Positions 52,518-63,228 are shown, counted from the first letter of the stretch. The stretch is 64,000 bases of DNA from Actinomadura nitritigenes (GCF_017573545.1 NZ_JAGEOK010000002.1:310001-374000); one strand, 5' to 3'. The notes: a model not told the origin generated them from the letters alone. Numbers and translations: made by a program.

Positions 52518-53561
52518 TCATGATGCGTTCGGCTCCGTGGTGCCGCGGATGTCTCTGACGTACCAGGTCGTCCCCTTCTTCACCACGGTGAGCTCGTAGG
52601 CCTGGTCGAGCTCGCCGCCGCCGCCGGAGCCCGCGGCGCCGGGCAGCTGCCAGCCCACGGTCGCGGTGACGGTCCGCTCGTCGGCGGCTCCCTTGGGGGC
52701 GACGACCTCCTTGACCTGGACGTAGCTGACGGAGCCGGCGAGGCCCGCGATCGGCGTCCCGTCGGAGAACCGCGAGAGGGCGGCCTGGTCGCCGGACGCG
52801 TACGCCTGGAAGAACGTACCGAGGAACGGCTGGAGCTCGTTCTCCAGGGCGGTGTCGCGGTCCTGGACGCCGCCCTGCGGGAGCGCGGCCTTGGTGGGCG
52901 GGGGCAGCAGCGCCGGCCGTCCCGAGACGACCAGCGCGCCGCCGTCGGCCGCGTAGACGGGCACGGAAAGGCGGAGCCACTTGTCGGCGGTGCGGGCGAG
53001 GACCGTGACGGTGCCGTTGTGGGCGTCGCGGGCGTCGACTCCGGCGACCTGGACGGACTGGACCTGCAATGTGCCGACGCCGTTCCAGCCGAATTGGGCG
53101 TCGGCGCCGTCGGGCAGGAAGGTGCGCAATTGGGCTTCGCGGGCGGGCGCGTTCTTCTGGTCGTAGTTCAGGTAGACGTTGGCGAACTGGAGCGCGAAGG
53201 CGCCGGCGGCGCTGCTCGGGAATCCGGTGCCCTTTCCGGGTTTGGCGGTGGCGCCGGTGCCGGCCGAGTCGCCGTTCTTGGCGGTGAAGCGCTCGAACGG
53301 GGCGCGGATGCCGTTGACGAGGATGACGAGGATGAGGGCCCAGAGCACGGCGCGCCCGACCCACACCCACCAGCGGCCGCCGGAGCCGCCCCAGCGTCCG
53401 CCGCCGCGCCGGCCGTCGCCGGATCCGCCGGAGCGGCCGCGGCGCCGTTCGGGCGCGGGCGCGTCCCACGGGTCGGCGGACGCGGCGAGCGCCGCGGGCG
53501 CCGCCGTCTCCTCGACCACGGCCGTGTCACGGCCGCGTCCTACGGCCGACCTGCGAGCCAT
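52518..53561 (-). CDS. TcpC-like (VirB8-fold) conjugation-type membrane protein
   Basis: The 347-aa protein has a basic Gly/Arg-rich cytoplasmic tail, one membrane helix (about residues 68-87), and two NTF2-like extracytoplasmic domains (about 110-215 and 225-340), as in TcpC. Typical pattern elements are FALQFANVYLNYD and TALENELQPFLGTFFQAYAS. It is the first gene of the secretion operon and should sit at the outer face of the membrane as a scaffold for the channel. Confidence 0.85.
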   Translation of the reverse strand: MARRSAVGRGRDTAVVEETAAPAALAASADPWDAPAPERRRGRSGGSGDGRRGGGRWGGSGGRWWVWVGRAVLWALILVILVNGIRAPFERFTAKNGDSAGTGATAKPGKGTGFPSSAAGAFALQFANVYLNYDQKNAPAREAQLRTFLPDGADAQFGWNGVGTLQVQSVQVAGVDARDAHNGTVTVLARTADKWLRLSVPVYAADGGALVVSGRPALLPPPTKAALPQGGVQDRDTALENELQPFLGTFFQAYASGDQAALSRFSDGTPIAGLAGSVSYVQVKEVVAPKGAADERTVTATVGWQLPGAAGSGGGGELDQAYELTVVKKGTTWYVRDIRGTTEPNAS

Positions 53562-53889
53562 CCTGCCTCCGCTCGCGCCTCGCCCCCGGTCGGCGCGGTC
53601 TGTTGCCTGGGTCCTGTGCGGTGGTCCTTTCTGAACCCCACCTCGGGCCCAGCGTAACCACGAGCGTCAATTGTTCCAGCGCATCGCGGCGAAGCACACC
53701 CCCGGCACGCGGTTGCGGATAATGCAATCCAGCTCAACAGGAACGGGGAAGATTGCCAAACGGTGACGATCCCCTATCCAAGGCTCCGAACGGTGCGCCT
53801 GACCAGGTTTCCGGCAAGCGGCGCGACTCGGCAGTTGCTTGGTTACCGGGTGTCCGTTCCGACCGCAATCTGTTTCCGAGCGAATCCGG

Positions 53890-53905
53890 CAAAGTGTCGA
53901 CTTTG
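53890..53905 (-). promoter_or_regulatory. Inverted repeat upstream of the T4SS-like operon
   Basis: CAAAGT and ACTTTG form perfect arms around a 4-nt spacer, 329 bp before the first gene. It is a candidate operator in the only AT-richer stretch of the region. No matching regulator gene is adjacent. Confidence 0.3.
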
Positions 53906-53993
53906 GGACATATCGCCACAGAACACGCGGTGACCTGGGGAGCGATCCCACATGCAACACCTGTATCGCAAATCACACAAGACCCCGGACGCG

Positions 53994-54026
53994 CGCCAGG
54001 CCCCACTCGTCCGGTGGGGCCTGGCG
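53994..54026. terminator. Strong hairpin between the secretion operon promoter and ychF
   Basis: A perfect 13-bp stem (CGCCAGGCCCCAC with GTGGGGCCTGGCG) closes on a 7-nt loop. It lies 136 bp past the ychF stop and may terminate that leftward transcript before it reaches the secretion operon promoter. Confidence 0.6.
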
Positions 54027-54067
54027 TGAAGGGCGCGGCGGGTCGGGGCGCGCGGACGCCGGCGAGC

Positions 54068-54144
54068 CGGCACGGAGGCGGCGCGGAGACGGCACGGAGA
54101 CGGCACGGAGACGGCACGGAGCCGGCACGGAGGCGGCGCGGCGG
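54068..54144. repeat. 11-bp tandem repeat, seven units
   Basis: Seven consecutive units of consensus CGGCACGGAGA, four of them differing by no more than one base, lie just after ychF. Such an array may vary in copy number between strains. No regulatory role is evident. Confidence 0.7.
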
Positions 54145-54161
54145 GCCGGGGCGCGGGCGGC

Positions 54162-55253
<1,092 letters not shown>

Positions 55254-55430
55254 GGCGGTCAAGTTTACGGACCCCGCGGACCCCCCGGGCTGCCGGACGG
55301 CGGACGGGACCGGGGTCGCCGGCGGCCCGGTGACCCGGACGGTTGGCGAACAGTGAACGGATTGTCCGCTCCGGCGGGTGATCCGGCGCGTCGCGGTCGC
55401 GCTTCGCGAGTCCGCTGTCACGATGAAGTA

Positions 55431-56780
55431 ATGGACCTCGCGCTCTTCGCCGGACTTCTCGTCGGCGCCGTCTTCGGCGTCGTCGCCGGGTACGCGCTGG
55501 CGACGAGCAGGCAGGGCGCGCTGATCGCGCGGGCCAGGGCGGCGGAGGAGAAGCTCGCCTACGCCGAGGAGCGGATGGCCGAGCACTTCGAGAACCTGTC
55601 GGCGAAGGCGCTGGACGCCAGCAACCAGCGGTTCCTGGAGCTGGCGGACGCGCGGCTGAAGGCGGCGGGGGTCGAGGCGGCGGGCGACCTGCAGCGCCGC
55701 CAGCAGGCCGTCGAGCACCTGGTCGCGCCGTTGAAGGACACGCTCGCGAGGGTGGAGGAGCAGCTCCGCGAGGTCGAGACGGGCCGCCGCGAGTCGCACG
55801 CGATGCTCGCCAAGCAGGTCGACTTCGTCCGGCAGAGCTCCGACCAGCTGCGGCGGGAGACGCAGGGCCTCGTGCGGGCGCTGCAGCGGCCGGAGGCGCG
55901 CGGCCGGTGGGGCGAGCTGCAGCTGCGGCGGGTCGTGGAGCTCGCCGGGATGGCGCATCACTGCGACTTCGACGAGCAGGCGAGCGCGGCCACCGTGAAC
56001 GGGACGGTCCGGCCCGACATGGTGGTGCGGCTGGCCGGCGGCAAGAGCATCGTGGTCGACTCCAAGGTGTCCCTCGCCGCGTACCTGCAGGCCGCCGAGA
56101 CCGGCGACCCCGTCCGGCTGGACGCCCACGCCCGGCACCTGCGCGACCACGTCGACCGGCTGGCCGCGAAGTCGTACTGGCAGGCGTTCAGCCCGGCGCC
56201 GGAGTTCGTCGTGCTGTTCATCCCCGGCGAGGCGTTCCTCGCGCCCGCGCTGGACCGCGATCCCGGCCTGCTGGAGTACGCGATGCGGCGGCGCGTCCAC
56301 ATCGCGACGCCCACCACGCTGATCACCATGCTGCGGACGGCGTCGTACGCGTGGCAGCAGGCCGCGCTGTCGCGCAACGCCCGCGCCGTGTTCGAGCTGG
56401 GCAAGGAGCTGTACGAGCGCCTCGGCACCATGGGCCGGCACGTGGACGAGCTGGGCCGGGCGCTCACCGGCGCCATCACGTCCTACAACCGGACGGTGGG
56501 CTCGCTGGAGACGCGTGTGCTGGTCAGCGCCCGCAAGCTGAACGAGCTGGGCGTCGTGGACGAGTCCCTGGACGGCCCTCAGCCGGTGGAGGAGAGTCCG
56601 CGCGCTCTCTCGGCGGCCGAACTGACGGCGCACGAGGACCGTCCTAACGACCGGGGGCTCTCCGGTCGCGGTGCCCTCGGCGACGAGGAGCGGCCTCGGC
56701 CTGATGCGGCGTCGGAACCGGTAGGTTTCGGCGGACGGGCCATCCCTGATCAAGATGATCGGCGAGAGAGGTGGCCATGA
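55431..56780 (+). CDS. rmuC: DNA recombination protein RmuC
   Basis: The 449-aa protein has an N-terminal membrane helix (about residues 3-25), a coiled-coil region (about 30-140), the RmuC nuclease-like core (about 145-370) with RPEARGRWGELQLRRVVELA and MVVRLAGGKSIVVDSKVSL, and a poorly conserved Pro/Arg-rich tail. RmuC limits inversions at short repeats in E. coli, probably through DNA cleavage. The start at 55431 is clear. The stop overlaps the ATG of the DUF6542 gene (ATGA). Confidence 0.92.
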   Translation: MDLALFAGLLVGAVFGVVAGYALATSRQGALIARARAAEEKLAYAEERMAEHFENLSAKALDASNQRFLELADARLKAAGVEAAGDLQRRQQAVEHLVAPLKDTLARVEEQLREVETGRRESHAMLAKQVDFVRQSSDQLRRETQGLVRALQRPEARGRWGELQLRRVVELAGMAHHCDFDEQASAATVNGTVRPDMVVRLAGGKSIVVDSKVSLAAYLQAAETGDPVRLDAHARHLRDHVDRLAAKSYWQAFSPAPEFVVLFIPGEAFLAPALDRDPGLLEYAMRRRVHIATPTTLITMLRTASYAWQQAALSRNARAVFELGKELYERLGTMGRHVDELGRALTGAITSYNRTVGSLETRVLVSARKLNELGVVDESLDGPQPVEESPRALSAAELTAHEDRPNDRGLSGRGALGDEERPRPDAASEPVGFGGRAIPDQDDRRERWP

Positions 56781-57382
56781 GCTCATCGACGGCACGCGAC
56801 GCGCCCGGCGGCGCCTCGCCGGCCTCAGGGGGTCCAGTGGGACGTCAGCGCGCCGCCTCCTCGCGCCGCTCGCACGCCGCCGGGTCGGGCGCCGTCACCC
56901 TGACCGGGCGCGGCGGCGTCGTGCTCATGTTCGGCGCGGCGCTGGTGTGCGCGCTGCTGTCGCGGTGGCTCGGCGTCGGGCTGCTGGCCGGGGCGGGCTT
57001 CGCGATCGCCTGCGCGCTCGCCGCGTTCGCCACCCGCCCGGCCGACCTGCTGACGATCGCGGTGAGCCCGCCGCTGGTGTTCTTCTTCGCGACCGTCCTC
57101 GCGGAGATCGTGGACGCGCTGGGGCAGGGCTCGCTGCTGCGCGCCCTCACGGTCGGGCTGCTGACGTCGCTGGCGTCGACGGCGCCGTGGCTGTTCTTCG
57201 GCACGCTGCTGGTCCTGGTGATCACGGTGTTCCGGGGGCTGCCGGCGAACGTGCGGGAGCTGCGCGGCAAGCTCGTCGGGGTCCGGTTGTTCGAGAAGGA
57301 GGACAACGAGAACCCCGTCCGCTGGGACGAGTCCCCCACCACGACCGCCGAGCGCCGCCTGCACCACGGTGACGTCGACTGA
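56777..57382 (+). CDS. DUF6542 membrane protein
   Basis: The 201-aa protein has a Ser/Ala-rich cytoplasmic lead, four hydrophobic segments (about residues 45-62, 65-85, 92-112 and 125-150; TVGLLTSLASTAPWLFFGTL is typical) and a charged tail. Function is unknown. It corresponds in position to Rv1111c near ispH and ychF in Mycobacterium tuberculosis. The ATG at 56777 has a GAGAGG site and overlaps the rmuC stop. Confidence 0.8.
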   Translation: MSSSTARDAPGGASPASGGPVGRQRAASSRRSHAAGSGAVTLTGRGGVVLMFGAALVCALLSRWLGVGLLAGAGFAIACALAAFATRPADLLTIAVSPPLVFFFATVLAEIVDALGQGSLLRALTVGLLTSLASTAPWLFFGTLLVLVITVFRGLPANVRELRGKLVGVRLFEKEDNENPVRWDESPTTTAERRLHHGDVD

Positions 57383-57426
57383 GCGGCGCCCAGAGCGGAG
57401 CGCCGGCGGATTGCAGGGCGACGCTC

Positions 57427-57496
57427 AGCCGACCTCGCGCGGGGGCGTGGGGATCCCCCCACCATGACCCGACTGAGTGGCGCCCGGAGGTCGGCT
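57427..57496. terminator. Inverted repeat between convergent DUF6542 and ispH genes
   Basis: AGCCGACCTC (57427-57436) pairs with GAGGTCGGCT (57487-57496), with further inner GC-rich self-complementarity, over the convergent stops. It probably acts as a bidirectional terminator. Confidence 0.45.
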
Positions 57497-58460
57497 AGAC
57501 CGGGGTGACGCGCAGGTCCTTGCGGAGTTCCTTCGGGAGGGAGAAGCGCATCCGCTCCTCGACGGACTCGATCTCCTCCGCCTCGCCGAAGCCGCGCTCG
57601 GCCAGCCACGCGAGGACGCCCTGGACGAGCTCGTCGGGCACGGAGGCGCCGCTGGTCACGCCGACGACGTCGACGCCCTCCAGCCAGGCCGGGTCGATCT
57701 GCTCGGCGTAGTCGACGAGGTAGGCGTTGTCGGCGCCGTGCTCCTTGGCGACCTCGACCAGCCGGACGGAGTTGGAGGAGTTCGTGGAGCCGACCACGAT
57801 GACCAACTGCGACCGCGCGGCCATCTCCTTGACGGCGGTCTGCCGGTTCTGGGTGGCGTAGCAGATGTCGTCGGACGGCGGGTCCATCAGCTTGGGGAAG
57901 CGCTCGCGGAGCTTCTCGACCGTGGCGATCGTCTCGTCCACCGAGAGGGTGGTCTGCGACAGCCAGGCGACCTTCTCCGGGTCGCGGACGGTGATGTTGG
58001 CGACGTCGTCGGGGCCGTCGACGAGGTGGATGTGGTCGGGCGCCTCGCCGGTGGTGCCGATGACCTCCTCGTGCCCCTCGTGGCCGATGAGCAGGATGTC
58101 GTAGTCCTGCGCGGCGAACCGGACGGCCTCCTTGTGGACCTTGGTCACCAGCGGGCACGTGGCGTCGATGGTGCGCAGGTTCAGGCCGCGGGCCTCGTCG
58201 TGGACGACGGGGGCGACGCCGTGCGCGGAGAACACCACGATGGCGCCCTCCGGGACCTCCTCGGTCTCGTCCACGAAGATCGCGCCGCGCTCCTCCAGCG
58301 TCTTGACGACGTGGACGTTGTGCACGATCTGCTTGCGGACGTAGATCGGCGCCCCGTACTTCTCCAGGGCGATCTCGACCGTCTGGACGGCGCGGTCGAC
58401 GCCCGCGCAGTAACCACGCGGCTTGGCGAGCAGGACACGGCGCTGGCTGTTGGCGGTCAT
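57495..58460 (-). CDS. ispH: 4-hydroxy-3-methylbut-2-enyl diphosphate reductase
   Basis: The 321-aa iron-sulphur enzyme carries out the last step of the MEP isoprenoid pathway, making IPP and DMAPP. The three Cys that hold the cluster are in [25 protein letters not shown] and [12 protein letters not shown]. His and Thr/Ser residues of the active site are in [17 protein letters not shown] and [10 protein letters not shown]. The ATG at 58460 begins the usual [20 protein letters not shown] start. Gene order with ychF, DUF6542 and xseA matches mycobacterial lytB2. Confidence 0.96.
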   Translation of the reverse strand: MTANSQRRVLLAKPRGYCAGVDRAVQTVEIALEKYGAPIYVRKQIVHNVHVVKTLEERGAIFVDETEEVPEGAIVVFSAHGVAPVVHDEARGLNLRTIDATCPLVTKVHKEAVRFAAQDYDILLIGHEGHEEVIGTTGEAPDHIHLVDGPDDVANITVRDPEKVAWLSQTTLSVDETIATVEKLRERFPKLMDPPSDDICYATQNRQTAVKEMAARSQLVIVVGSTNSSNSVRLVEVAKEHGADNAYLVDYAEQIDPAWLEGVDVVGVTSGASVPDELVQGVLAWLAERGFGEAEEIESVEERMRFSLPKELRKDLRVTPV

Positions 58461-58705
58461 GCCTCCATCGTACGAGCCGCCCCGTCCGCGCCGTGCACGG
58501 CGGGACGCGGCGCGCCGGGCGGCGGGAGATCGCCGGGAAAACGGGTAAAGCTCTGGTGAAGCCCGCTGTGTGACCCACTCCACGCGGCTTTTGGACAGAA
58601 TTCCATTAACCCGGGGTGACCCTCCTCGCACCCATGGGGCAGAGTGAGACACGAGACCACGATTGCCGCATGTGCGTGATCAGGACGGCAGGAAGAGGAA
58701 TGACC

Positions 58706-59512
58706 ATGACGAGAACGCCGCGCCGCCTCAAGCAGCAGGTCCAGGACGCGGTGGGCGAGCAGGTCCGCGATCTCCCGCTGCACGCCGTCCGGCTGGCCAT
58801 GTTCGGTGTGGGCCGGGCGCTCCTGCTCGGCGACCGGATGAGCCGCGACTACAAGGAGATCACCGAGGGCGAGGGCGTCGGCCCGGTGATCGGTCGGCTG
58901 CGCGCCGACGTCCGGCAAACCGCGGAGAAGGTCGTCGGGAAGGTCGTGGAGACGGTCCGCGGCGGGGAGGAGCCCGAGCCGGAGCCCCGGCCTCGGACCC
59001 GCACCCGGCCGGCCAGGCCGGCGGCGGAGCGCGGGACGGTCCGGACGGCGCAGCGCCGGGCCGCCGACGGGGAGATCTCCGTCGGCAAGCCCGCCGCGAA
59101 GCCCGCTCCGAAGCCCGTCCAGGACGACGCTCCGGTCGCGAAGCCGGCGCCGGAGCCGAAGCCCGCCGAGCCGCGTCCGGAGCCGGAGGCGCAGGCCCAG
59201 CCGGCTCCGAACCCCGTCCCGGAGGCGGACCCGACGCCCGCGCCCCCGGCGGAGAAGGCCGCGGACGAGGGCCCGTTCGACCCGAAGCCCGAGCTGAGGC
59301 CGGCCGCGCCGGCGGAGGCCGAGCGGGCGGCGGAGGGCCTGCCGGTGCCGAACTACGACGACGCCACGCTGCCGCAGCTGCGCGCGCGGCTGCGGGGGCT
59401 GTCGGCGGACCAGGTGAAGCTGCTGCGCGAGTACGAGCGCAAGCACGCCGCCCGCCCGGAAGTGATCAAGATGTACGAGAACCGGATCGCCAAGCTCAAC
59501 GGGCTCAACTGA
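58706..59512 (+). CDS. Lipid-droplet-associated-protein-like, Pro/Ala-rich
   Basis: The 268-aa protein has an amphipathic N-terminal region (about residues 1-80; LPLHAVRLAMFGVGRALLLG may associate with membrane or lipid), a long Pro/Ala/Glu/Lys-rich middle, and a helical C-terminus (YDDATLPQLRARLRGLSADQ onwards). Its place between ispH and xseA matches Rv1109c of Mycobacterium tuberculosis. From memory, actinobacterial proteins of this type are annotated as lipid-droplet-associated; I could not check this. ATG 58706 has a GGAAGAGGA site; ATG 58700 is an alternative. Confidence 0.6.
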   Translation: MTRTPRRLKQQVQDAVGEQVRDLPLHAVRLAMFGVGRALLLGDRMSRDYKEITEGEGVGPVIGRLRADVRQTAEKVVGKVVETVRGGEEPEPEPRPRTRTRPARPAAERGTVRTAQRRAADGEISVGKPAAKPAPKPVQDDAPVAKPAPEPKPAEPRPEPEAQAQPAPNPVPEADPTPAPPAEKAADEGPFDPKPELRPAAPAEAERAAEGLPVPNYDDATLPQLRARLRGLSADQVKLLREYERKHAARPEVIKMYENRIAKLNGLN

Positions 59513-59529
59513 CCCGGGAGCGCACGCGT

Positions 59530-59564
59530 CGAGGCCCGTCCGGCCGTGTTCCGGACGGGCCTCG
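59530..59564. terminator. Bidirectional hairpin terminator
   Basis: A perfect 14-bp stem (CGAGGCCCGTCCGG with CCGGACGGGCCTCG) closes on a 7-nt loop between two convergent genes. Confidence 0.75.
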
Positions 59565-59612
59565 GCGCGTTCACGGCGCCGCGGCACGGGCCTTCCGGCG
59601 GCGGTCCCGGGT

Positions 59613-60575
59613 TCAACGGACGAGCCGGTCCCCCAGCGGGCTGCGCATGTAGAGGACGGACCGTCCGGCGCGCGTGCGGTTCAGGAGCCCCCCCGCGTGC
59701 AGGGCGGCCAGATGATGGCTGACGGCGCCCGGCGTGACGCCGAGCCGCCGGGCGAGGTCCGTGGTGGACGCGGGCGCGGCCAGCATGACCATGAGTTCCG
59801 CCCGGCGCGCGCCGATGAGCGCGGCGAGCGCGGCGGGGCCCTCGGGGGCGGCGTGCTCCCACACCGCGCCGCGGCCGCGCGCCGGATAGCAGATCAGCGG
59901 CGGCCCCTGATCCTCGATCATGGTGATCGCACCGCGCAGGAACAGGCCCGGGACAAGGACGAGCCCGCGTCCGGCGACGTCCACGGCGCGTTCGGGCGCG
60001 AGCCCGGAGGGGATGACGAGCCGGACGAGCCCCGGCGTCCAGCTGATCCGGTCGTCCAGCTCGGCGAACAGCGCGGCGGCCCCGCCGAAGGTCAGCCGCC
60101 GGGCCCGGTGCGCGAGGTCGGCCTCCAGGACCGCCCGCATCCGGGCCCAGTACGGCTCGACGCAGGCGTCCCAGTACGCCGCGAACGCCGCGCAGATCCG
60201 GTGGAGGACGGCGGCCGGATCGCCGCTCAGCACCGGCGGGACGGGCACGTGCCGGTACGCGGCGGCGATGTCGTGCCGGACGGCGTCCGGCGGCGTCTGC
60301 CGCAGCACGGCGAGGTCGTCGGCGATCTCGTTGCCGATCCCGGCCGGGCGGGGGGTGAGGAAGTCCGGGATCCAGCCGTGCGGCGCGAACAGGACGTCCA
60401 GGAGCGCGGTGTCGAGCCGGGCGTACGCGGCGGCGGTCTCCCGCACCCAGGGCAGGTGCTCGGGGTGCTTGGCCGGGAACACGCGCGGACGCAGGCTGAA
60501 CACCAGCTCGAACAGCGGCGACATCCCGAACGACGTCTCGGCGAGGTCCTGGATGCCGAGCCTGAACTCGTACAT
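59613..60575 (-). CDS. ArsR-like winged-helix regulator (DUF5937-type)
   Basis: The 320-aa protein has a large N-terminal domain (about residues 1-235; MYEFRLGIQDLAETSFGMSP is typical of DUF5937 proteins) and a C-terminal winged helix (about 240-318; LARRLGVTPGAVSHHLAALH). It starts 55 bp from a divergent MFS transporter gene and probably controls it. The sensed compound is unknown. Confidence 0.85.
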   Translation of the reverse strand: MYEFRLGIQDLAETSFGMSPLFELVFSLRPRVFPAKHPEHLPWVRETAAAYARLDTALLDVLFAPHGWIPDFLTPRPAGIGNEIADDLAVLRQTPPDAVRHDIAAAYRHVPVPPVLSGDPAAVLHRICAAFAAYWDACVEPYWARMRAVLEADLAHRARRLTFGGAAALFAELDDRISWTPGLVRLVIPSGLAPERAVDVAGRGLVLVPGLFLRGAITMIEDQGPPLICYPARGRGAVWEHAAPEGPAALAALIGARRAELMVMLAAPASTTDLARRLGVTPGAVSHHLAALHAGGLLNRTRAGRSVLYMRSPLGDRLVR

Positions 60576-60630
60576 TGAGCAGAATCCTAAATCCATTCCC
60601 GCCGGCGGGCCGCGCGGCTGGGATGGCCGC

Positions 60631-61905
60631 ATGACGACGATCCCCTCCGCTCCCCCGGGCGTGGCCGCCCTGGCGCGGCATCCGGTGATCCGGGTGCTGG
60701 CCGCGGCGATGCTGGTCAACACGCTCGGCAACGGCCTTTTCATGACCACCAGCGCGCTGCTGTTCACCCGCGCGGTCGGCATGTCGCCGTCCCAGGTCGG
60801 CGTCGCGCTGGCGCTGGGCGGGGTGTTCGGCATCGCGGCCGGGGTGCCCATGGGCCGCGTCGCCGACCGGTTCGGGGCGCGCCCGACGGTGGTGGCGCTG
60901 CTGGGCGCGGAGGGGGTGCTGATCCTCGGCTACACGCAGGTGCACTCGTTCTGGTCGGCGGTGCCGCTGATCTGCGGCGTCACGTTCCTGGACCGGGGCG
61001 CGAGCGCGGTCCGCAACGCCCTGGTCGCGCACGCGCTGCCGCCCGGGCTGCGGATGCCGGGACGGGCGTTCCTGCGGATGATGACCAACACCGGCGTCGG
61101 TGTCGGGGCGGCGCTGGCGTCCCTGGCGCTGGTCGTGGACACCCCGTCCGCCTACCGGACGATCGTGGTGCTCGACGCGGTGACGTTCGCGGGGGCGGCG
61201 CTCCTGCTGACGCGGGTCCCGGCGGTGCGTCCGGCGCGGGACGCGGCGTCCGGCGGCGCCGGCTTCGGCGCGCTGGCCGACGTCCCGTACCTGGTCATCA
61301 CCGTGCTGGGCGGGGTGCTGGTGCTGCAGCAGGGGATCCTCGAGGTCGGCGTGCCGCTGTGGGTGACGCGCGAGACGCACGCGCCGCGGCTGCTCGTCTC
61401 GGCCTGCCTGGTGGTGAACACGGTCCTGGTCATCGCGTTGCAGGTGCGGATGAGCCGCGGCGTCGAGGACCCGCGGGTCGCGGCGCGGGCGTGCCTGCGC
61501 GCCGGGACGCTCATGGCGGCCGGCTGCCTGCTGTTCGGGCTGGCCAAGGGCCCGGAGCCGTGGACGGCGTCCCTGCTGATCCTGGCGGCGCTGGTGGTCC
61601 AGACCGTCGGCGAGGTGCTGTGCGCGGCGGGCACCTGGGCGCTCAGCTACGAGCTGGCGGACGAGCGCGCGCACGGCGTCTACCAGGGGGTCTTCAACAG
61701 CGGGTTCGCGGCGGGGGTGCTGCTCGGGCCGCTCGTCGTCACGCAGACGGCACTGCGCCACGGCATGGGCGGCTGGGTCGTCTTCGGCGCGGTCTTCCTG
61801 GTGGCGGCGGTCGCGTTCGTCCCGGCGACGCGCTGGGCCGCCGCGCACCGGCCGTTCGGGGTTCCGGCCCTGGAAGCGGCGCCGGAGGCGGGGCGGGCGC
61901 GCTGA
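60631..61905 (+). CDS. MFS transporter 1
   Basis: The 424-aa protein has about 12 membrane helices and the MFS motif A region in the 2-3 loop (MGRVADRFGARPTVVALLGA). The build is that of proton-driven exporters. Expression is probably governed by the divergent ArsR-like gene. It interrupts the ispH-xseA neighbourhood known from mycobacteria. Confidence 0.88.
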   Translation: MTTIPSAPPGVAALARHPVIRVLAAAMLVNTLGNGLFMTTSALLFTRAVGMSPSQVGVALALGGVFGIAAGVPMGRVADRFGARPTVVALLGAEGVLILGYTQVHSFWSAVPLICGVTFLDRGASAVRNALVAHALPPGLRMPGRAFLRMMTNTGVGVGAALASLALVVDTPSAYRTIVVLDAVTFAGAALLLTRVPAVRPARDAASGGAGFGALADVPYLVITVLGGVLVLQQGILEVGVPLWVTRETHAPRLLVSACLVVNTVLVIALQVRMSRGVEDPRVAARACLRAGTLMAAGCLLFGLAKGPEPWTASLLILAALVVQTVGEVLCAAGTWALSYELADERAHGVYQGVFNSGFAAGVLLGPLVVTQTALRHGMGGWVVFGAVFLVAAVAFVPATRWAAAHRPFGVPALEAAPEAGRAR

Positions 61906-61977
61906 CACCCGCGCGGCGGCGGCACCGGAGGCGAGCCGCCGCGCGGGTGATCGTTGACGCGACGCCGCCGCCCGCGA

Positions 61978-63228
61978 TCACGCCTGGGCGGGCAGCGGTT
62001 CGTCCTGGAAGGCGTGGTCGATGTCGACGCGCTCCAGAGGCGCCAGGTGGCGGCGGCGCACCACGAGGACGCCGATCGCGACGGCGCAGCAGGCGGCGCC
62101 GACGACGTACGGGAGGTGCGGGTTGACCTCCTCGGCGAGCTTCGTCGCGAAGTAGGGGGCGAGGGCGCCGCCCATCCACCGTACGAAGTTGTACCCGGCG
62201 GACGCGACGGGCCGCGGGTTGTCGGAGACCTCCATCGCGGCCTCGGTGAACGCGGTGTTGTTCAGCCCGATCGGGATGCCGGACAGGATCGTGCAGGCGA
62301 CGATCCCGTCGTGCCCGAGGAAGGCCAGGCCGAGCTGGAACAGCACCAGCAGCGCCAGCCCGAGGTACATGACGCGGACCGTCCCGATCCGGCGCTGGAG
62401 CGCGGGCGCGCCGAACACCGAGGCCAGCGCCACCATGACGCCCCAGCCGAAGAACACCAGGCCGATGCCGTGCGCGCTCATCCCGAGCACGAAGGGGGTG
62501 AAGGCGAGGATGGTGAAGAACGCGTAGTTGTAGAACAGCGCGGTGAACGCGGTGGTGGACAGCCCGCCGTGCCCGAGCGCGCGGATCGGCGCGCTCAGCC
62601 GGGTCTTCTCCGCCGGCTTCGGCGGCGCCTTGAGCAGCGTGCTGATCAGCAGGAAGCCGACGGCCATCAGGACCGCGGTGCCGAAGAACGGGAACCGCCA
62701 GTTCATGTCGCCGAGCAGCGCTCCGGCGAGCGGGCCGAGCGAGATGCCGAGGCCGAGCGCGGCCTCGTACAGAACGATGGCCTTCTCGGCGCCGCCGGAC
62801 GCCGCGCCGACGATGACGGCGAGCGCGGTGGCGACGAACAGCGCGTTGCCGAGCCCCCAGCCGGCGCGGAAGCCGACGAGCTGGCCGACGGTGCCGGACG
62901 TCCCGGCGAGCGCGGCGAACACCACCACGAGGGTGAGCCCGATCATCAGCGTCCTCTTGCCGCCGATCCGGCTGGACACCCAGCCGGTGATCAGCATGGC
63001 CACCGCGGTGATCAGGAAGTAGCTGGTGAACAGCAGCGAGACCTGGCTCGGCGTGGCCCGCAGGTTCGCGGCGATCGCGGGCAGGATCGGATCGACGAGC
63101 CCGATGCCCATGAAGGCGACGACGGCGGCGAAGGCGGTGGCCCACACCGACATCGGCTGCCTGAGGATGCCGCCGCCCTTCGTGCTCGACGAGGGCCGCC
63201 TCGTGTTCGACGAGGGCTTGGCGTGCAT
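61978..63228 (-). CDS. MFS transporter 2 (drug-efflux-like)
   Basis: The 416-aa protein has about 12 helices with motif A (WVSSRIGGKRTLMIGLTLV) and the motif C-like LGISLGPLAGALLG, which is typical of drug/H+ antiporters. A charged cytoplasmic lead precedes the first helix. It lies 20 nt after a MarR-type gene in the same direction, so a marR-efflux operon is likely. Confidence 0.88.
   Translation of the reverse strand: MHAKPSSNTRRPSSSTKGGGILRQPMSVWATAFAAVVAFMGIGLVDPILPAIAANLRATPSQVSLLFTSYFLITAVAMLITGWVSSRIGGKRTLMIGLTLVVVFAALAGTSGTVGQLVGFRAGWGLGNALFVATALAVIVGAASGGAEKAIVLYEAALGLGISLGPLAGALLGDMNWRFPFFGTAVLMAVGFLLISTLLKAPPKPAEKTRLSAPIRALGHGGLSTTAFTALFYNYAFFTILAFTPFVLGMSAHGIGLVFFGWGVMVALASVFGAPALQRRIGTVRVMYLGLALLVLFQLGLAFLGHDGIVACTILSGIPIGLNNTAFTEAAMEVSDNPRPVASAGYNFVRWMGGALAPYFATKLAEEVNPHLPYVVGAACCAVAIGVLVVRRRHLAPLERVDIDHAFQDEPLPAQA

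Larger units (their letters stand above)
53562..54161. other. 600-bp non-coding region between the T4SS-like operon and ychF
   Basis: No credible gene is present. The 53650-53990 part is less GC-rich than its surroundings and probably holds the promoter for the leftward secretion operon; it contains a 6-bp inverted repeat (53890-53905). A strong hairpin (53994-54026) and an 11-bp tandem repeat (54068-54144) fill the ychF side. Confidence 0.55.

Noticed and set aside
42050..53561. Integrative conjugative element with ends in the window
   Set aside because: No integrase, relaxase, coupling protein, tRNA or flanking direct repeat was seen. The channel genes alone do not justify calling an element.
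54068..54144. CRISPR array
   Set aside because: The units are only 11 bp and directly adjacent without spacers. There are no cas genes in the window.
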